Position numbers and translations under genes: made by a program. From assembly GCA_030949825.1 (NCBI GenBank), contig JAUZSC010000024.1:1-33291 (forward strand): 33,291 nucleotides of DNA, given 5' to 3'. The stretch is from Sulfurimonas sp. (GTDB taxonomy: Bacteria > Campylobacterota > Campylobacteria > Campylobacterales > Sulfurimonadaceae). The notes below the pieces were generated by a model. It did not search any database. It saw nothing but the letters and a program-made list of their open reading frames with translations, and was not told where the DNA came from. Positions 8,093-16,976 of the stretch are shown here, in pieces (the stretch's first letter is position 1; each line of letters opens with the position of its first letter).

Positions 8093-8980
8093 ATGGAAAC
8101 AATCAAACAATTAAACGAAGGTGTAAAGTATATGCTTATCGCGTCCTTTACCTTTGCAATCATGGGCGCATTTGCAAAACTCTCAAGTGAATCTATGTCT
8201 TCGCTTGAAGTTGTGTTTTTTAGAAATATTGCAGGAGTACTAATTATAGGTTTAGCCATTTTGAGAAAGCCTTTGCAAAGCAAAGGTGGAAAGCCTTGGC
8301 TCTTGTTCTTTCGTGGTTTTATGGGTTTTACAGCACTTCTAGCATTTTTTTACAACATCGCACATATCTCGCTAGGAGATGCTATGACTTTTTCTAAAAC
8401 TTCACCCATCTTTACAGCTATATTTGCATGGCTTTTTCTCTCAGAAAAACTTTCACTTAAAGCATGGGGTGCGATAGGCATTGGTTTTATTGGCATCTTA
8501 CTGATAACGCAACCAAGTGGACTAGGCTTTTCAAAGTACGACTTACTCGGAATTTTCTCAGGAATCGGAGCAGCTTTAGCCTATACATCTATAAGAGAAT
8601 TAAAAAACTATTATGACACCCGTACTATTGTTTTGTCTTTTATGGGAGTAGGAACAGTTGGACCGATAATACTCTTTATAATATCTCCTTATTTTAATGC
8701 ACCCGAACTTGATTTTTTACTCGGTGAATTTGTAATGCCACAAGGAATCGTTTGGTTTTATGTTCTAGGTATGGGAGTATTTGCAACTATTTCACAACTT
8801 TTAATGACTAAAGCCTACGGTGCAACAAAGGCTGGAATCGTAGGAGCTGTAAGTTACACAAATATCATTTTCTCCATTGCAGTGGGAGTTTTACTCGGAG
8901 ATACTCTTCCAGGTTTCATCACTATTGGTGGCATCTGTTTGATTATATTTGCTGGGATTATGGTTGCGAGGTCTAAGTAG
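8093..8980 (+). CDS. EamA-family (DMT superfamily) metabolite transporter
   Basis: The inner-membrane protein of 295 residues has about ten hydrophobic helices in two EamA repeats. The first repeat includes MLIASFTFAIMGAFAK and ends with AWLFLSEKLSLKAWGAIGIG; the second includes YAFLG-like YVLGMGVFATISQLLMTKAY and ends VGVLLGDTLPGFITIGGICL. The two helix pairs with SEKL and GDTLP before the last helices are family hallmarks. It would export or import small metabolites; the substrate is unknown. ATG 8093 is preferred over an in-frame upstream ATG at 8072-8077, because the -10 box at 8081-8086 lies downstream of that position. Confidence 0.85.
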   Translation: METIKQLNEGVKYMLIASFTFAIMGAFAKLSSESMSSLEVVFFRNIAGVLIIGLAILRKPLQSKGGKPWLLFFRGFMGFTALLAFFYNIAHISLGDAMTFSKTSPIFTAIFAWLFLSEKLSLKAWGAIGIGFIGILLITQPSGLGFSKYDLLGIFSGIGAALAYTSIRELKNYYDTRTIVLSFMGVGTVGPIILFIISPYFNAPELDFLLGEFVMPQGIVWFYVLGMGVFATISQLLMTKAYGATKAGIVGAVSYTNIIFSIAVGVLLGDTLPGFITIGGICLIIFAGIMVARSK

Positions 8981-8998
8981 AAGTTAATAGCGTTATGA

Positions 8999-9004
8999 TA
9001 TAAT
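8999..9004 (+). promoter_or_regulatory. -10 box for the kdsA operon
   Basis: GATATAAT lies about 70 nt before kdsA. The leader would contain a short hairpin (GGCA-TTTAG-TGCC, 9051-9063) just upstream of the AGAGGAG ribosome-binding site. Confidence 0.5.
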
Positions 9005-9076
9005 CATATTCTATTTTTATACCCCATTTAAACATAAGTTGCAGGGGTGTCGGCATTTAGTGCCAGAGGAGATAAA

Positions 9077-9868
9077 ATGACATTATTATCTGGTCCATGT
9101 GTTATTGAAAGTGAAGAAAATATTTTACGCATTGCAGAGGCGCTTAAGCCTTATCATGAAGATTCTGAGATTGATTTTTATTTTAAAGCTAGTTTTGATA
9201 AGGCAAACCGTACATCTTTAGAGTCTTTTCGTGGACTTGGGATAGATGAGGGTTTACGCATACTTCAAAAAGTAAAAGAAGAATTTGGCTACAAAATTGT
9301 CACAGATGTACATGAATCAACACAAGTTGCTCAAGTGGCAGAGGTGGTAGATATGTTACAGATTCCCGCTTTTTTATGTAGACAAACAGACTTGCTTGTA
9401 GCATGCGCAAAGACAGATAGAATTGTTAACATTAAAAAAGGGCAGTTTCTTAGCGGTGCAGCTATGGAGTACCCAGTTTTAAAAGTACTTCAAACACGAG
9501 GCTGTAAAGAGGCAACATATGAAAACTCACTGAAGCATGGTGTATTTTTATGTGAAAGAGGAAACTCATTTGGTTACGGAAATATGGTTGTAGACATGAG
9601 AAACCTTGTGACTATGCGAAAATTTGCACCAGTGATTTTTGATGCAACGCATTCAGTACAGATGCCAACAGCAGAGAATGGAAAAACGGGTGGAGATAGT
9701 TCAATGGTTCCTTACTTAGCGAGTGGAGCAGCAGCGGTTGGAGTTGATGGTTTCTTTATGGAAACGCACTTTGACCCAGCATGTGCATTAAGCGATGGTC
9801 CAAATATGATTACATTAGAGAATCAAACAAAGTTAATACAAAAAATTAAAAAAATACAGGAGATATAA
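9077..9868 (+). CDS. kdsA: 3-deoxy-D-manno-octulosonate 8-phosphate synthase (KDO-8-P synthase)
   Basis: KdsA condenses phosphoenolpyruvate with arabinose-5-phosphate in the cytoplasm to make KDO-8-P for the lipopolysaccharide inner core. The N-terminal GPCVIES, the [12 protein letters not shown] substrate loop, [33 protein letters not shown] and [10 protein letters not shown] are all family motifs. The 263-residue length fits. ATG 9077 is chosen because it has a strong AGAGGAG site 6-7 nt upstream and starts at the conserved region; GTG 9047 would add ten residues without a ribosome-binding site. A Cys early in the GPCVIES motif is conserved in this family; metal dependence was not assessed. 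It heads a run of closely spaced genes. Confidence 0.95.
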   Translation: MTLLSGPCVIESEENILRIAEALKPYHEDSEIDFYFKASFDKANRTSLESFRGLGIDEGLRILQKVKEEFGYKIVTDVHESTQVAQVAEVVDMLQIPAFLCRQTDLLVACAKTDRIVNIKKGQFLSGAAMEYPVLKVLQTRGCKEATYENSLKHGVFLCERGNSFGYGNMVVDMRNLVTMRKFAPVIFDATHSVQMPTAENGKTGGDSSMVPYLASGAAAVGVDGFFMETHFDPACALSDGPNMITLENQTKLIQKIKKIQEI

Positions 9869-9871
9869 GAG

Positions 9872-10336
9872 ATGAATTTAGTTGAAGGTAAGTTAAAAGT
9901 AGTAAACGGGAAAAAAGTTGCGATTGTAAGTACACGATGGAATCACTTTATTGTAGATAGATTAGTTGAGGGTGCTGTTGATGCATTTTCTCGTCATGGT
10001 GGAAATGATGAAGATTTAACACATGTTTTAGTCCCAGGTGCTTATGAATTACCAATGGTAATTGACCAACTACTTGCATCTGGTAAATACGATGCAGTAT
10101 GTGCTTTAGGTGCTGTTATTCGTGGTGCTACTCCACACTTTGATTATGTTTCTGCTGAAGCAACAAAGGGAATTGCATCTGTGAGCCTGCAACATAGAAA
10201 ACCAGTTTCATTTGGTCTTTTAACTACAGACACAATCGAACAAGCAATCGAGAGAGCCGGAACAAAAGCTGGTAACAAAGGTTTTGAATCAATGACAGTT
10301 ATCATCGAGTTACTTGATCTTTACGAGACTCTGTAA
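9872..10336 (+). CDS. ribH: 6,7-dimethyl-8-ribityllumazine synthase
   Basis: RibH makes the riboflavin precursor lumazine from 5-amino-6-ribitylaminouracil and dihydroxybutanone phosphate, normally in a 60-subunit or pentameric shell. Signature segments are [16 protein letters not shown] near residue 20, [10 protein letters not shown] near 55-64, and [14 protein letters not shown] near 80-95, including the catalytic His. The 154-residue length is standard. AGGAG lies 13 nt before the ATG, and the gene begins 3 nt after kdsA and directly abuts nusB. The kdsA-ribH-nusB order is common in Campylobacterota. Confidence 0.96.
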   Translation: MNLVEGKLKVVNGKKVAIVSTRWNHFIVDRLVEGAVDAFSRHGGNDEDLTHVLVPGAYELPMVIDQLLASGKYDAVCALGAVIRGATPHFDYVSAEATKGIASVSLQHRKPVSFGLLTTDTIEQAIERAGTKAGNKGFESMTVIIELLDLYETL

Positions 10337-10741
10337 ATGGCAACACGACATCACGCGAGAATGGCAGTTGTTTCTCTACTTTACGCTTACGATTTAGGTA
10401 ATGGTAACATTGCAGAGCATACAGCAGAAATTTTAGAAGAAAAGAAAATTCGCAACAAACAAAAAGATTTTGCACTATCACTTTATGAGGGTGTTTTAGA
10501 AAATCTTCCTGCTTGTGACGCGTCAATAATTAAGCATTTAAAAGAGTGGGATTTTGAGAGACTTGGTGCAATCGAACGGGCTACGCTTCGACTTGCTAGC
10601 TATGAAATCTTATTTGGTGACTTAGATTCTGCTGTTGTTATAAATGAAGCAGTTGAAATTACGAAGGCATTTGGAACTGAACAATCGCCTAAGTTTATAA
10701 ATGGTGTTTTGGATGCTATTTCTAGAGATAAGCCTGAGTAG
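10337..10741 (+). CDS. nusB: Transcription antitermination factor NusB
   Basis: NusB (134 residues, all helical) binds boxA RNA with NusE (S10) to support rRNA antitermination. The N-terminal TRHHARMAVVSLLYAYDLG carries the conserved RxxA(R) RNA-binding region. The C-terminal ERATLRLASYEILF, VINEAVEITKAFG and KFINGVLDAI segments are diagnostic. It starts directly after the ribH stop, so translation is probably coupled. A cytochrome gene follows 3 nt after its stop. Confidence 0.95.
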   Translation: MATRHHARMAVVSLLYAYDLGNGNIAEHTAEILEEKKIRNKQKDFALSLYEGVLENLPACDASIIKHLKEWDFERLGAIERATLRLASYEILFGDLDSAVVINEAVEITKAFGTEQSPKFINGVLDAISRDKPE

Positions 10742-10744
10742 ATT

Positions 10745-13150
10745 ATGAAAGTTATTTTACTGTTTTTACTTCTTAGTTCTTATCTTTTTTCAGATAACAG
10801 CTGTATCACATGTCATGGTGGGATAGAACATATCAGAGAAGAGACTTCAGGTATGATGAAAGCTATTTTAGATGTAGCTGAGAAAGCTGGACACAAAGGC
10901 AACGACTGTATCGTTTGTCATGGTGGTCGTCCTGAAAATAAGAAGAAATTTTACGCACATCGTTCAACTGTAGACTACTTTAAAACAAACAAGGGTCCAA
11001 AAGAATTTTACCCAGCCCCAGGAAGTACTTGGATAAACCAAAACACTTGTGGAATGTGTCATCAGGAGCAAGTTGCATCTCAAATGAACTCACTCATGAT
11101 GACAGAGTCCGGAAAAATCCAAGGAGCACTTTGGAGTTTTGGCGCGAAAAATGGCTATAAGCATGATATAGGAAACTATAAAACAAAAAATCCTGATGAT
11201 CCTCATAAACGACTTGGTACTGAAAAGTACAAAACATATATGAATAAACTCTCACTGATGGAACCACAAGCTTTTCCAAGTGAAATGAAAGAACTTCCAC
11301 CTGCACCAACGGCAGAAGAAGTTATGAAAGACCCATCTTTAGCTGTGTATACTTACCTTCGTCAAGAATGTCTTCGTTGCCATACAGGTTCTAAAGGCCG
11401 TCAAAAACGCGGTGACTTTAGAGGAATAGGCTGTGCATCATGTCATATACCTTACTCAAATGAAGGTTATTACGAGGGGAATGATAAAAGTATAGATAAA
11501 ACAAAACCTGGACATCTTCTTGTGCATTCGATTCAATCAACTCGAGATGCTAAGGTAAAAGTAAAAGATGTAGAGTATTCTGGAATTCCAGTTGAGACAT
11601 GTTCAACCTGTCATAACCGTGGAAAGAGAATCGGAGTTTCGTATCAAGGTTTGATGGAAAAAGCCTATGACTCTCCTTATGACCATGATGGAAATGGGCA
11701 ACCTAAACTTCACACAAAACGCTACATGCATATGCAAGAAGATATCCACTTTCAAAAAGGTATGCTTTGTCAAGATTGCCATACTTCAAATGATATGCAC
11801 GGAGATGGTTTTTTAGGTGGTGCAAATGCTGCTGCTGTTGAGGTAGAATGTCAAGATTGTCACGGAACAACAACAAAATATCCTTGGGAATTACCTCTTG
11901 GTTTTGGTGATGAGTTTAACACAACGCAGGCAACTGGTGAAGCACGCGGTGTAACGAAAACGGTAGCTGAGTATTTAAAGATGGGAAGTGTGAGTGAGCC
12001 ACGGGACGGTTACCTCATAACTGCTCGTGGAAATCCACTCACGCATGCAGTTAAAGATGGTAATGATATTATGATGCATCTAGCATCTGGAAAAGACATA
12101 AAGTTAATACCACTTAAAAAACTTAAAGAAGATAAAAAATTATCCGCTATCGGCTTACTTGCAATGGACAGTATAAGCGCGCATACTGAGACAATGGAAT
12201 GTTATACATGTCATGCGGCTTGGGCTCCACAATGTTATGGTTGTCATGTTAAAATTGATTACTCTGAGGGTAAACAAAATCCAGATTATCTAGCAGCTTC
12301 ACATGACCATGATATTCATGGTAGAACTGGTGGAATGAAAGATATGCGTAAGTATCTCGTAGATGGCGCAGTAACAGAAACAAGAAGTTTTATGCGTTGG
12401 GAGAATCCACCACTTGCTCAAAATGGTGAGGGTAGGATTTCTCCTACAGTTCCTGGTTGTCAAACAACGATTACCGTTATAGGGACAGATGGAAAAGCGA
12501 TTTTACAAAATCATATTTATAAGATTCCAAATGTAGAAGGTGCTGGTGAAGAAGGACAAAATGCTATAGATATGGCACCAATTCAACCACACACTATAAG
12601 TAAAGAGGGAAGAACCTGCGAGTCATGCCATACTACGCAAAAGGCTATGGGTATGGGAATTATGGGTAGTAAAAGCACGAGAGATCCCTCTGTAACTACT
12701 ATTATAGATATAATGACAGCAGAAGGTAAGGTTCTTCCTACTATCGTAGATGAACAGATGCCAGGGATTCCTAATCTTCACTATGATTACTCTAAGTTTT
12801 TAGATGAAAATGGGACACAATTACAAACAGTTGGACATCATTGGACACTTTCAGGTCCTTTAAATAAAGCGCAACGGGATAAGCTTGACAGAAGTGGTGT
12901 TTGTTTTTCTTGTCATGTGGATATTCCAAAAGGAAATCTTGCAGTGTCTGCTTTAACGCATATGACAGATATGGCTGAAGTAAATATAGACAACAAAATG
13001 CATAAAAAAATAGTAAATAAAGCACTGAACATAACTGCATGGTTGCAAGTTATTATAGGTTTGATTTTGACTTTACTGTTTATGTACGGAGTTTATTTAA
13101 GATTTTTTAAGAAAAAAGTGATTAATCCAAGAAATGAAGGATGGAAATAA
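10745..13150 (+). CDS. Dodecahaem (12 CXXCH) membrane-anchored cytochrome c
   Basis: The 801-residue protein carries a cleavable N-terminal signal peptide (about 1-16, ending LFS) and twelve CXXCH haem-attachment motifs. These start at residues 20, 55, 102, 209, 230, 286, 342, 369, 486, 497, 625 and 720. One hydrophobic segment near residues 763-786 is followed by a basic tail (FFKKK), placing the haem domain in the periplasm, anchored to the inner membrane at its C-terminus. Many extra His residues could serve as distal ligands. The motifs are unevenly spaced, with long haem-free stretches at 374-485 and 501-624, so it is not a simple repeat cytochrome. A role passing electrons between the quinone pool and periplasmic partners is likely but the reaction is unknown. 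It is translationally coupled to a DUF302 gene (TAATG) and sits beside a menaquinone gene. Confidence 0.88.
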   Translation: MKVILLFLLLSSYLFSDNSCITCHGGIEHIREETSGMMKAILDVAEKAGHKGNDCIVCHGGRPENKKKFYAHRSTVDYFKTNKGPKEFYPAPGSTWINQNTCGMCHQEQVASQMNSLMMTESGKIQGALWSFGAKNGYKHDIGNYKTKNPDDPHKRLGTEKYKTYMNKLSLMEPQAFPSEMKELPPAPTAEEVMKDPSLAVYTYLRQECLRCHTGSKGRQKRGDFRGIGCASCHIPYSNEGYYEGNDKSIDKTKPGHLLVHSIQSTRDAKVKVKDVEYSGIPVETCSTCHNRGKRIGVSYQGLMEKAYDSPYDHDGNGQPKLHTKRYMHMQEDIHFQKGMLCQDCHTSNDMHGDGFLGGANAAAVEVECQDCHGTTTKYPWELPLGFGDEFNTTQATGEARGVTKTVAEYLKMGSVSEPRDGYLITARGNPLTHAVKDGNDIMMHLASGKDIKLIPLKKLKEDKKLSAIGLLAMDSISAHTETMECYTCHAAWAPQCYGCHVKIDYSEGKQNPDYLAASHDHDIHGRTGGMKDMRKYLVDGAVTETRSFMRWENPPLAQNGEGRISPTVPGCQTTITVIGTDGKAILQNHIYKIPNVEGAGEEGQNAIDMAPIQPHTISKEGRTCESCHTTQKAMGMGIMGSKSTRDPSVTTIIDIMTAEGKVLPTIVDEQMPGIPNLHYDYSKFLDENGTQLQTVGHHWTLSGPLNKAQRDKLDRSGVCFSCHVDIPKGNLAVSALTHMTDMAEVNIDNKMHKKIVNKALNITAWLQVIIGLILTLLFMYGVYLRFFKKKVINPRNEGWK

Positions 13151-13593
13151 TGATAAAAATAGTACTTTTAGTAGCTTTAAGTCTAAACTTGTTTGCAAAT
13201 GATATTATTGTTAAAACAAGTGAATGTAGTGTTGATGTAACTGTAAATCATATTAAAAAGGTTGTGAGAAACAAAGGCTTGAGTGTATTTGCTGTGATTA
13301 ACCATCATGGCAATGCAAAATCTGTAGACATGAAGTTAAATGAATCAAAGATGGTAATCTTTGGAAATCCTAAACTTGGAACTGCTTTAATGCAACAAGA
13401 TATGCTCGTCGGACTTGATTTACCAATCCGGATTCTTGTTTATAAAGACAGCGATTCCAAAGTTAAAATGGCTTATAGAGATGGCTCATGGTTAGAAAAC
13501 AAACATATACTCAATGCCCCTAAAAAAATCAAAAAGATGAATATGGCAATGAAAAAAATAACTACTAAAGCTGGACAATGCAAAAAAGATTAA
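13150..13593 (+). CDS. Periplasmic DUF302-family protein
   Basis: The protein has about 147 residues with a signal peptide (MIKIVLLVALSLNLFAND). A DUF302 domain follows: the segment KVVRNKGLSVFAVINHHGNA, then MVIFGNPKLGTALMQQD, then GLDLPIRILVYKD are the family's core motifs. The function of DUF302 proteins is not established; they often lie near cytochromes and sulfur or oxidant metabolism genes. ATG 13150 is chosen because it overlaps the cytochrome stop codon (TAATG), implying coupled translation; an upstream ATG at 13141 is less likely. The C-terminal tail is Lys/Met-rich and ends with a Cys near the stop. Confidence 0.82.
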   Translation: MIKIVLLVALSLNLFANDIIVKTSECSVDVTVNHIKKVVRNKGLSVFAVINHHGNAKSVDMKLNESKMVIFGNPKLGTALMQQDMLVGLDLPIRILVYKDSDSKVKMAYRDGSWLENKHILNAPKKIKKMNMAMKKITTKAGQCKKD

Positions 13594-14629
13594 GCAAAGA
13601 AGAGGCACTTGATTTAATCAAGAATGCTGACTTAAATACACTCGGAAAAATGGCAAGTGAGAGAAAAAAAAGAGTTGCACCCAAAAGGCATAACTACTTT
13701 TGTAATCGATAGAAATATCAACTACACAAATATTTGTTGGGTTGATTGCAAATTTTGTGCATTTTACAGACATGAAAAAGATGCAGATGCTTATGTGCTG
13801 ACATTTGATGAAATCGATGCAAAAATAGATGAACTTTTAGAAATTGGTGGAACGCAAATTCTTTTTCAAGGTGGAGTACATCCTAAATTAAAAATAGGCT
13901 GGTATGAGGATTTAGTAGAACATATTCATACTAAATATCCCACTATTACAATTCATGGTTTTAGCTCTATTGAACTTGATTTTATCGCCAAAGTGTCTCG
14001 AATTACGATTCAGGAAGTTCTCTCTCGTTTAAAAGCTAAAGGTCTGGCATCTATTCCTGGTGCTGGAGCGGAGATTTTATCTGATAAAGTGCGTGATATT
14101 ATTGCACCCAAAAAAGATAGATGCTGAGGTTTGGGTTGGTGTACATCGCGAGGCACATAAACTAGGTATTATGAGTACGGCTACTATGATGTATGGAACG
14201 GTTGAAACCGATGAAGAAATCGTTGAGCATTTTGATATGATACGAAAACTTCAAGACGAAACAGGTGGCTTCCGTGCTTTTATTATGTGGAGTTTTCAAG
14301 GGAAAAACACTGAACTTTTAGCTCTTATTCCAGATATGGAAAAACCATCTTCAAACCGTTATCTTAGACTTTTAGCAGTTGCAAGATTGTATCTTGATAA
14401 TGTGCAAAATATTCAAAGTTCATGGGTAACACAAGGGCCCTACATCGGTCAAATGGCATTGCGTTTTGGTGCAAATGACTTAGGCTCGACGATGATGGAA
14501 GAGAATGTTGTAAGTGCTACAGGTGTAGGTTATAACATGGCTCAAGATGAGATGATACACCTTATAAGAGACTTAGGTGAAACTCCAGCCGTACGAAACA
14601 CAGCATATGAAACACTTAAGTATTTATAA
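13578..14629 (+). pseudogene. mqnC: Cyclic dehypoxanthinyl futalosine synthase MqnC, with two frameshifts
   Basis: MqnC is the radical SAM enzyme that cyclises dehypoxanthinyl futalosine in the futalosine route to menaquinone. Start ATG 13578 gives QKRLSKEEALDLIKNADL and GKMASERKK, matching the family N-terminus. The FeS motif CWVDCKFCAF (CX3CX2C) lies near 13735-13765 after RNINYTN. The second half contains VWVGVHREAHKLG, YGTVETDEE and QSSWVTQGP. The frame breaks at an A8 tract (13664-13671) and at an A6 tract (about 14108-14113); in each case removing one A restores the family sequence. Every expected block is present, so the gene is either recently broken, mis-sequenced, or read through slippage. 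It overlaps the DUF302 gene and is coupled by TAATG to the next gene. Confidence 0.85.
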
Positions 14630-15909
14630 TGAGATACTTTTTAATATTACTACTTTTAGGACAAATAATTATGGCAGCAAGAATTGAATATATTGAGACA
14701 AATGGTTTAAAAATACCTGTAATTTTTGAAGATGATAAACGACTTCCTCTTGCAACAATGCAGTTTGTTTTTACAGATGCTGGAAGTATCACAGATACTA
14801 ACAAAGCTGGACTTGCTAAGATAAGTGCAAGAATGATGAACGAGGGAACAAAAGAACTAGGTTCATCTGCTTTTGCAGAGCAGTTAGAATCTAAGGCAAT
14901 CCATATAGCATCTTCTACTGGAGTTGAGACTTTTGTGATGGAAGTTGGATCACTTACAGAGAATTTTAATGATGCTTTAGATTATTTTGCTGACTTACTA
15001 AAGGCGCCAAACCTTACAGTTGACGCTCTTTCTAAAGTTAAAACTACTACTATTGGTGGACTAAGTAGAAAAGAAAATGATTTTGATTATATAGCTTCAA
15101 AGGAATTAAAGGCAGTTTTATTTGAGGGAAGTGTCTTAGCAAATCCATCATCTGGAACGATTGATAGCGTTAAAGGTATAGAAATTAATGATGTGAAAAA
15201 CTTTTTAGAAAAAAATATTGTTAGTGCAAAACTTATTGTAGTTTTAGGTGGAGATATTGACTTAAAACTTGTTAAAGCCAAGATAGGAAATATCATTGCC
15301 TCAATGCAAAGGGGTGAAAAAACTGAGGCTAAAAACTACGAAGTAATTAAAAAAGCTAAAACAAGTATTTTAAAAAGAGAAACTGAACAAGCGTATGTTT
15401 ATTTTGGTTCTCCTTACAATATGAGTGCTGGCGATGAAGATTATTATAAGGCTCGAGTAGCTACTTTCATTTTAGGAACTGGTGGTTTTGGTTCACGCTT
15501 AATGGAAGAGATTCGCGTAAAGAGAGGTCTTGCATACTCTGCATATGCACGCGTAAGTGTTACTAAATCAAGCTCGTATATGACTGGATATTTACAAACA
15601 AAACTAGAGTCTATGGAAGAAGCAAAACAAACCGTTAAAGAAGTTGTCGCTAAGTTTGTAAAAAAAGGTGTAACAAAAGAAGAGTTGGAGCAAACGAAAA
15701 AGTTTTTACTTGGAAGCGAACCACTGAGAGTTGAAACAATGAGCCAAAGACTTAACCGTACTTTTATGGAATATTACAACGCTCATGAACTAGGACATTC
15801 TAAAAAAGAATTGAAAAGAATTGAAAAATTAAAACTCAAAGACTTAAATGCTTTTATAAAAGAGCATAAAGAGATTTTAGAAATGAGTTTTGCTATAGTT
15901 ACGAAATAA
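14629..15909 (+). CDS. M16-family (insulinase-like) peptidase homologue, probably lacking the zinc site
   Basis: The exported protein has 426 residues and a signal peptide (about 1-16). It has the two-lobed M16B layout. The first lobe aligns at ATMQFVFTDAGSITDTNKAG and MMNEGTKELGS, but the place of the HXXEH zinc motif reads KISARM, so the catalytic His/Glu residues are missing. The second lobe keeps the family's FGSRLMEEIRVKRGLAYSAY with the substrate-binding R and Y. This is the pattern of the non-catalytic partner in M16 heterodimers; no catalytic partner is encoded beside it. It begins on the mqnC stop codon (TAATG) and ends the long operon. Confidence 0.82.
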   Translation: MRYFLILLLLGQIIMAARIEYIETNGLKIPVIFEDDKRLPLATMQFVFTDAGSITDTNKAGLAKISARMMNEGTKELGSSAFAEQLESKAIHIASSTGVETFVMEVGSLTENFNDALDYFADLLKAPNLTVDALSKVKTTTIGGLSRKENDFDYIASKELKAVLFEGSVLANPSSGTIDSVKGIEINDVKNFLEKNIVSAKLIVVLGGDIDLKLVKAKIGNIIASMQRGEKTEAKNYEVIKKAKTSILKRETEQAYVYFGSPYNMSAGDEDYYKARVATFILGTGGFGSRLMEEIRVKRGLAYSAYARVSVTKSSSYMTGYLQTKLESMEEAKQTVKEVVAKFVKKGVTKEELEQTKKFLLGSEPLRVETMSQRLNRTFMEYYNAHELGHSKKELKRIEKLKLKDLNAFIKEHKEILEMSFAIVTK

Positions 15910-15947
15910 TAATTTCTACTTTACTTTAGATATTTTCTTTTCATGGA

Positions 15948-15953
15948 TATAAT
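15948..15953 (+). promoter_or_regulatory. -10 box for the DHH gene
   Basis: GATATAAT lies 33 nt before ATG 15987, followed by an AGGGG ribosome-binding site. It suggests independent transcription after the kdsA-to-M16 operon. Confidence 0.45.
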
Positions 15954-15986
15954 TAAATAAAATTTAGGTATATTCAGGGGATAAAC

Positions 15987-16913
15987 ATGAGTGGGAAATT
16001 TCGTTTAGTTACAAGAAGTGATATGGATGGTTTAGTGTGTGCTGTAATCTTAAAACAGTTAGAATTGATTGATGAAATAAAATTTGTACATCCAAAAGAT
16101 ATGCAAGATGGTACGATAACGATTACCGAAAACGACATTATTACAAACCTCCCTTATGTTGCAAAGGCTCACTTAGTATTTGATCATCATGAGAGTGAAT
16201 CAATCCGTAATGGTGAAGCTGACAACTATATTATTATCCCAGACGCTCCTTCTGCTGCCCGCGTAATTTATGATTACTATATAAAAGATAATGACCTTTC
16301 GATGATTCGTGAAGATATGATGGTAGCTGTTGATAAAGCAGATGCTGCACAATTTTCTCGTGAAGATATTTTAAATCCACAGGGATGGGATTTACTTTCA
16401 TTTTTAATGGATTCAAGAACAGGCTTAGGACGATTTAGAGAATTTAGAATTGCAAATTATGAACTTATGATGAACCTTATTGATTATTGTCATGACCATG
16501 GTATAGACGATATTATGCAACTCCCAGATGTTAAAGAGAGAGTCGATCTTTTTAATAAATACGCAGACGAATTCAAAGATCAACTTAAGCGATGCACAAC
16601 AATTCACAAGAACTTAGGAGTACTTGATTTAAGAAATGAAGAGACTATTTTCCCTGGAAATAGATTTATGATTTATGCAATGTTCCCGCAAATAAATATT
16701 TCGATTCATGTGCTTTGGGGCTTTAAAAAACAAAATACAGTTTTTGCAACAGGAAAATCTATAATCGACAGAAGTTCAAAAACAAATGTTGGTGCGCTTA
16801 TGCTTAAAAATGGTGGTGGTGGACACGGTGCTGCTGGTACTTGTCAGATAGACAATGATAAATGTGAAAGTGTTTTACAGGAGTTAATAATAGCGATTAT
16901 AAACGATGGCTAG
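15987..16913 (+). CDS. DHH-family phosphoesterase
   Basis: This is a 308-residue cytoplasmic protein of the DHH/DHHA1 superfamily, whose members hydrolyse phosphodiester or phosphoanhydride bonds using Mn ions (nanoRNases, exopolyphosphatases, cyclic dinucleotide phosphodiesterases). The metal-binding sequence is seen at TRSDMDGLVCAVIL near residue 10, FDHHESE near 66-72 and DKADAAQF near 112. The C-terminal GGGGHGAAGTC near residue 275 is the DHHA1 substrate-binding motif. The exact substrate cannot be chosen from sequence. Start ATG has AGGGGATAAAC upstream. Confidence 0.82.
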   Translation: MSGKFRLVTRSDMDGLVCAVILKQLELIDEIKFVHPKDMQDGTITITENDIITNLPYVAKAHLVFDHHESESIRNGEADNYIIIPDAPSAARVIYDYYIKDNDLSMIREDMMVAVDKADAAQFSREDILNPQGWDLLSFLMDSRTGLGRFREFRIANYELMMNLIDYCHDHGIDDIMQLPDVKERVDLFNKYADEFKDQLKRCTTIHKNLGVLDLRNEETIFPGNRFMIYAMFPQINISIHVLWGFKKQNTVFATGKSIIDRSSKTNVGALMLKNGGGGHGAAGTCQIDNDKCESVLQELIIAIINDG

Positions 16914-16964
16914 ACAATTATATGTCAATTTGCAAAGTTTTTTACTTTTAAGTTGATTTTTTGT

Positions 16965-16970
16965 TAGACT
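16965..16970 (+). promoter_or_regulatory. Possible leaderless -10 box for recG
   Basis: TAGACT (4 of 6 matches to TATAAT) lies exactly 6 nt before ATG 16977. No Shine-Dalgarno sequence is seen. Support is weaker than for the three perfect cases. Confidence 0.3.
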
Positions 16971-16976
16971 TGCCTT

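Noticed and set aside
9047..9076. GTG start extending kdsA by ten codons
   Set aside because: There is no ribosome-binding site for it, whereas ATG 9077 has AGAGGAG at good spacing and begins at the conserved region.
12792..13040. Minus-strand frame opposite the cytochrome gene
   Set aside because: It is a shadow of a strongly supported 12-haem coding frame and resembles no protein.
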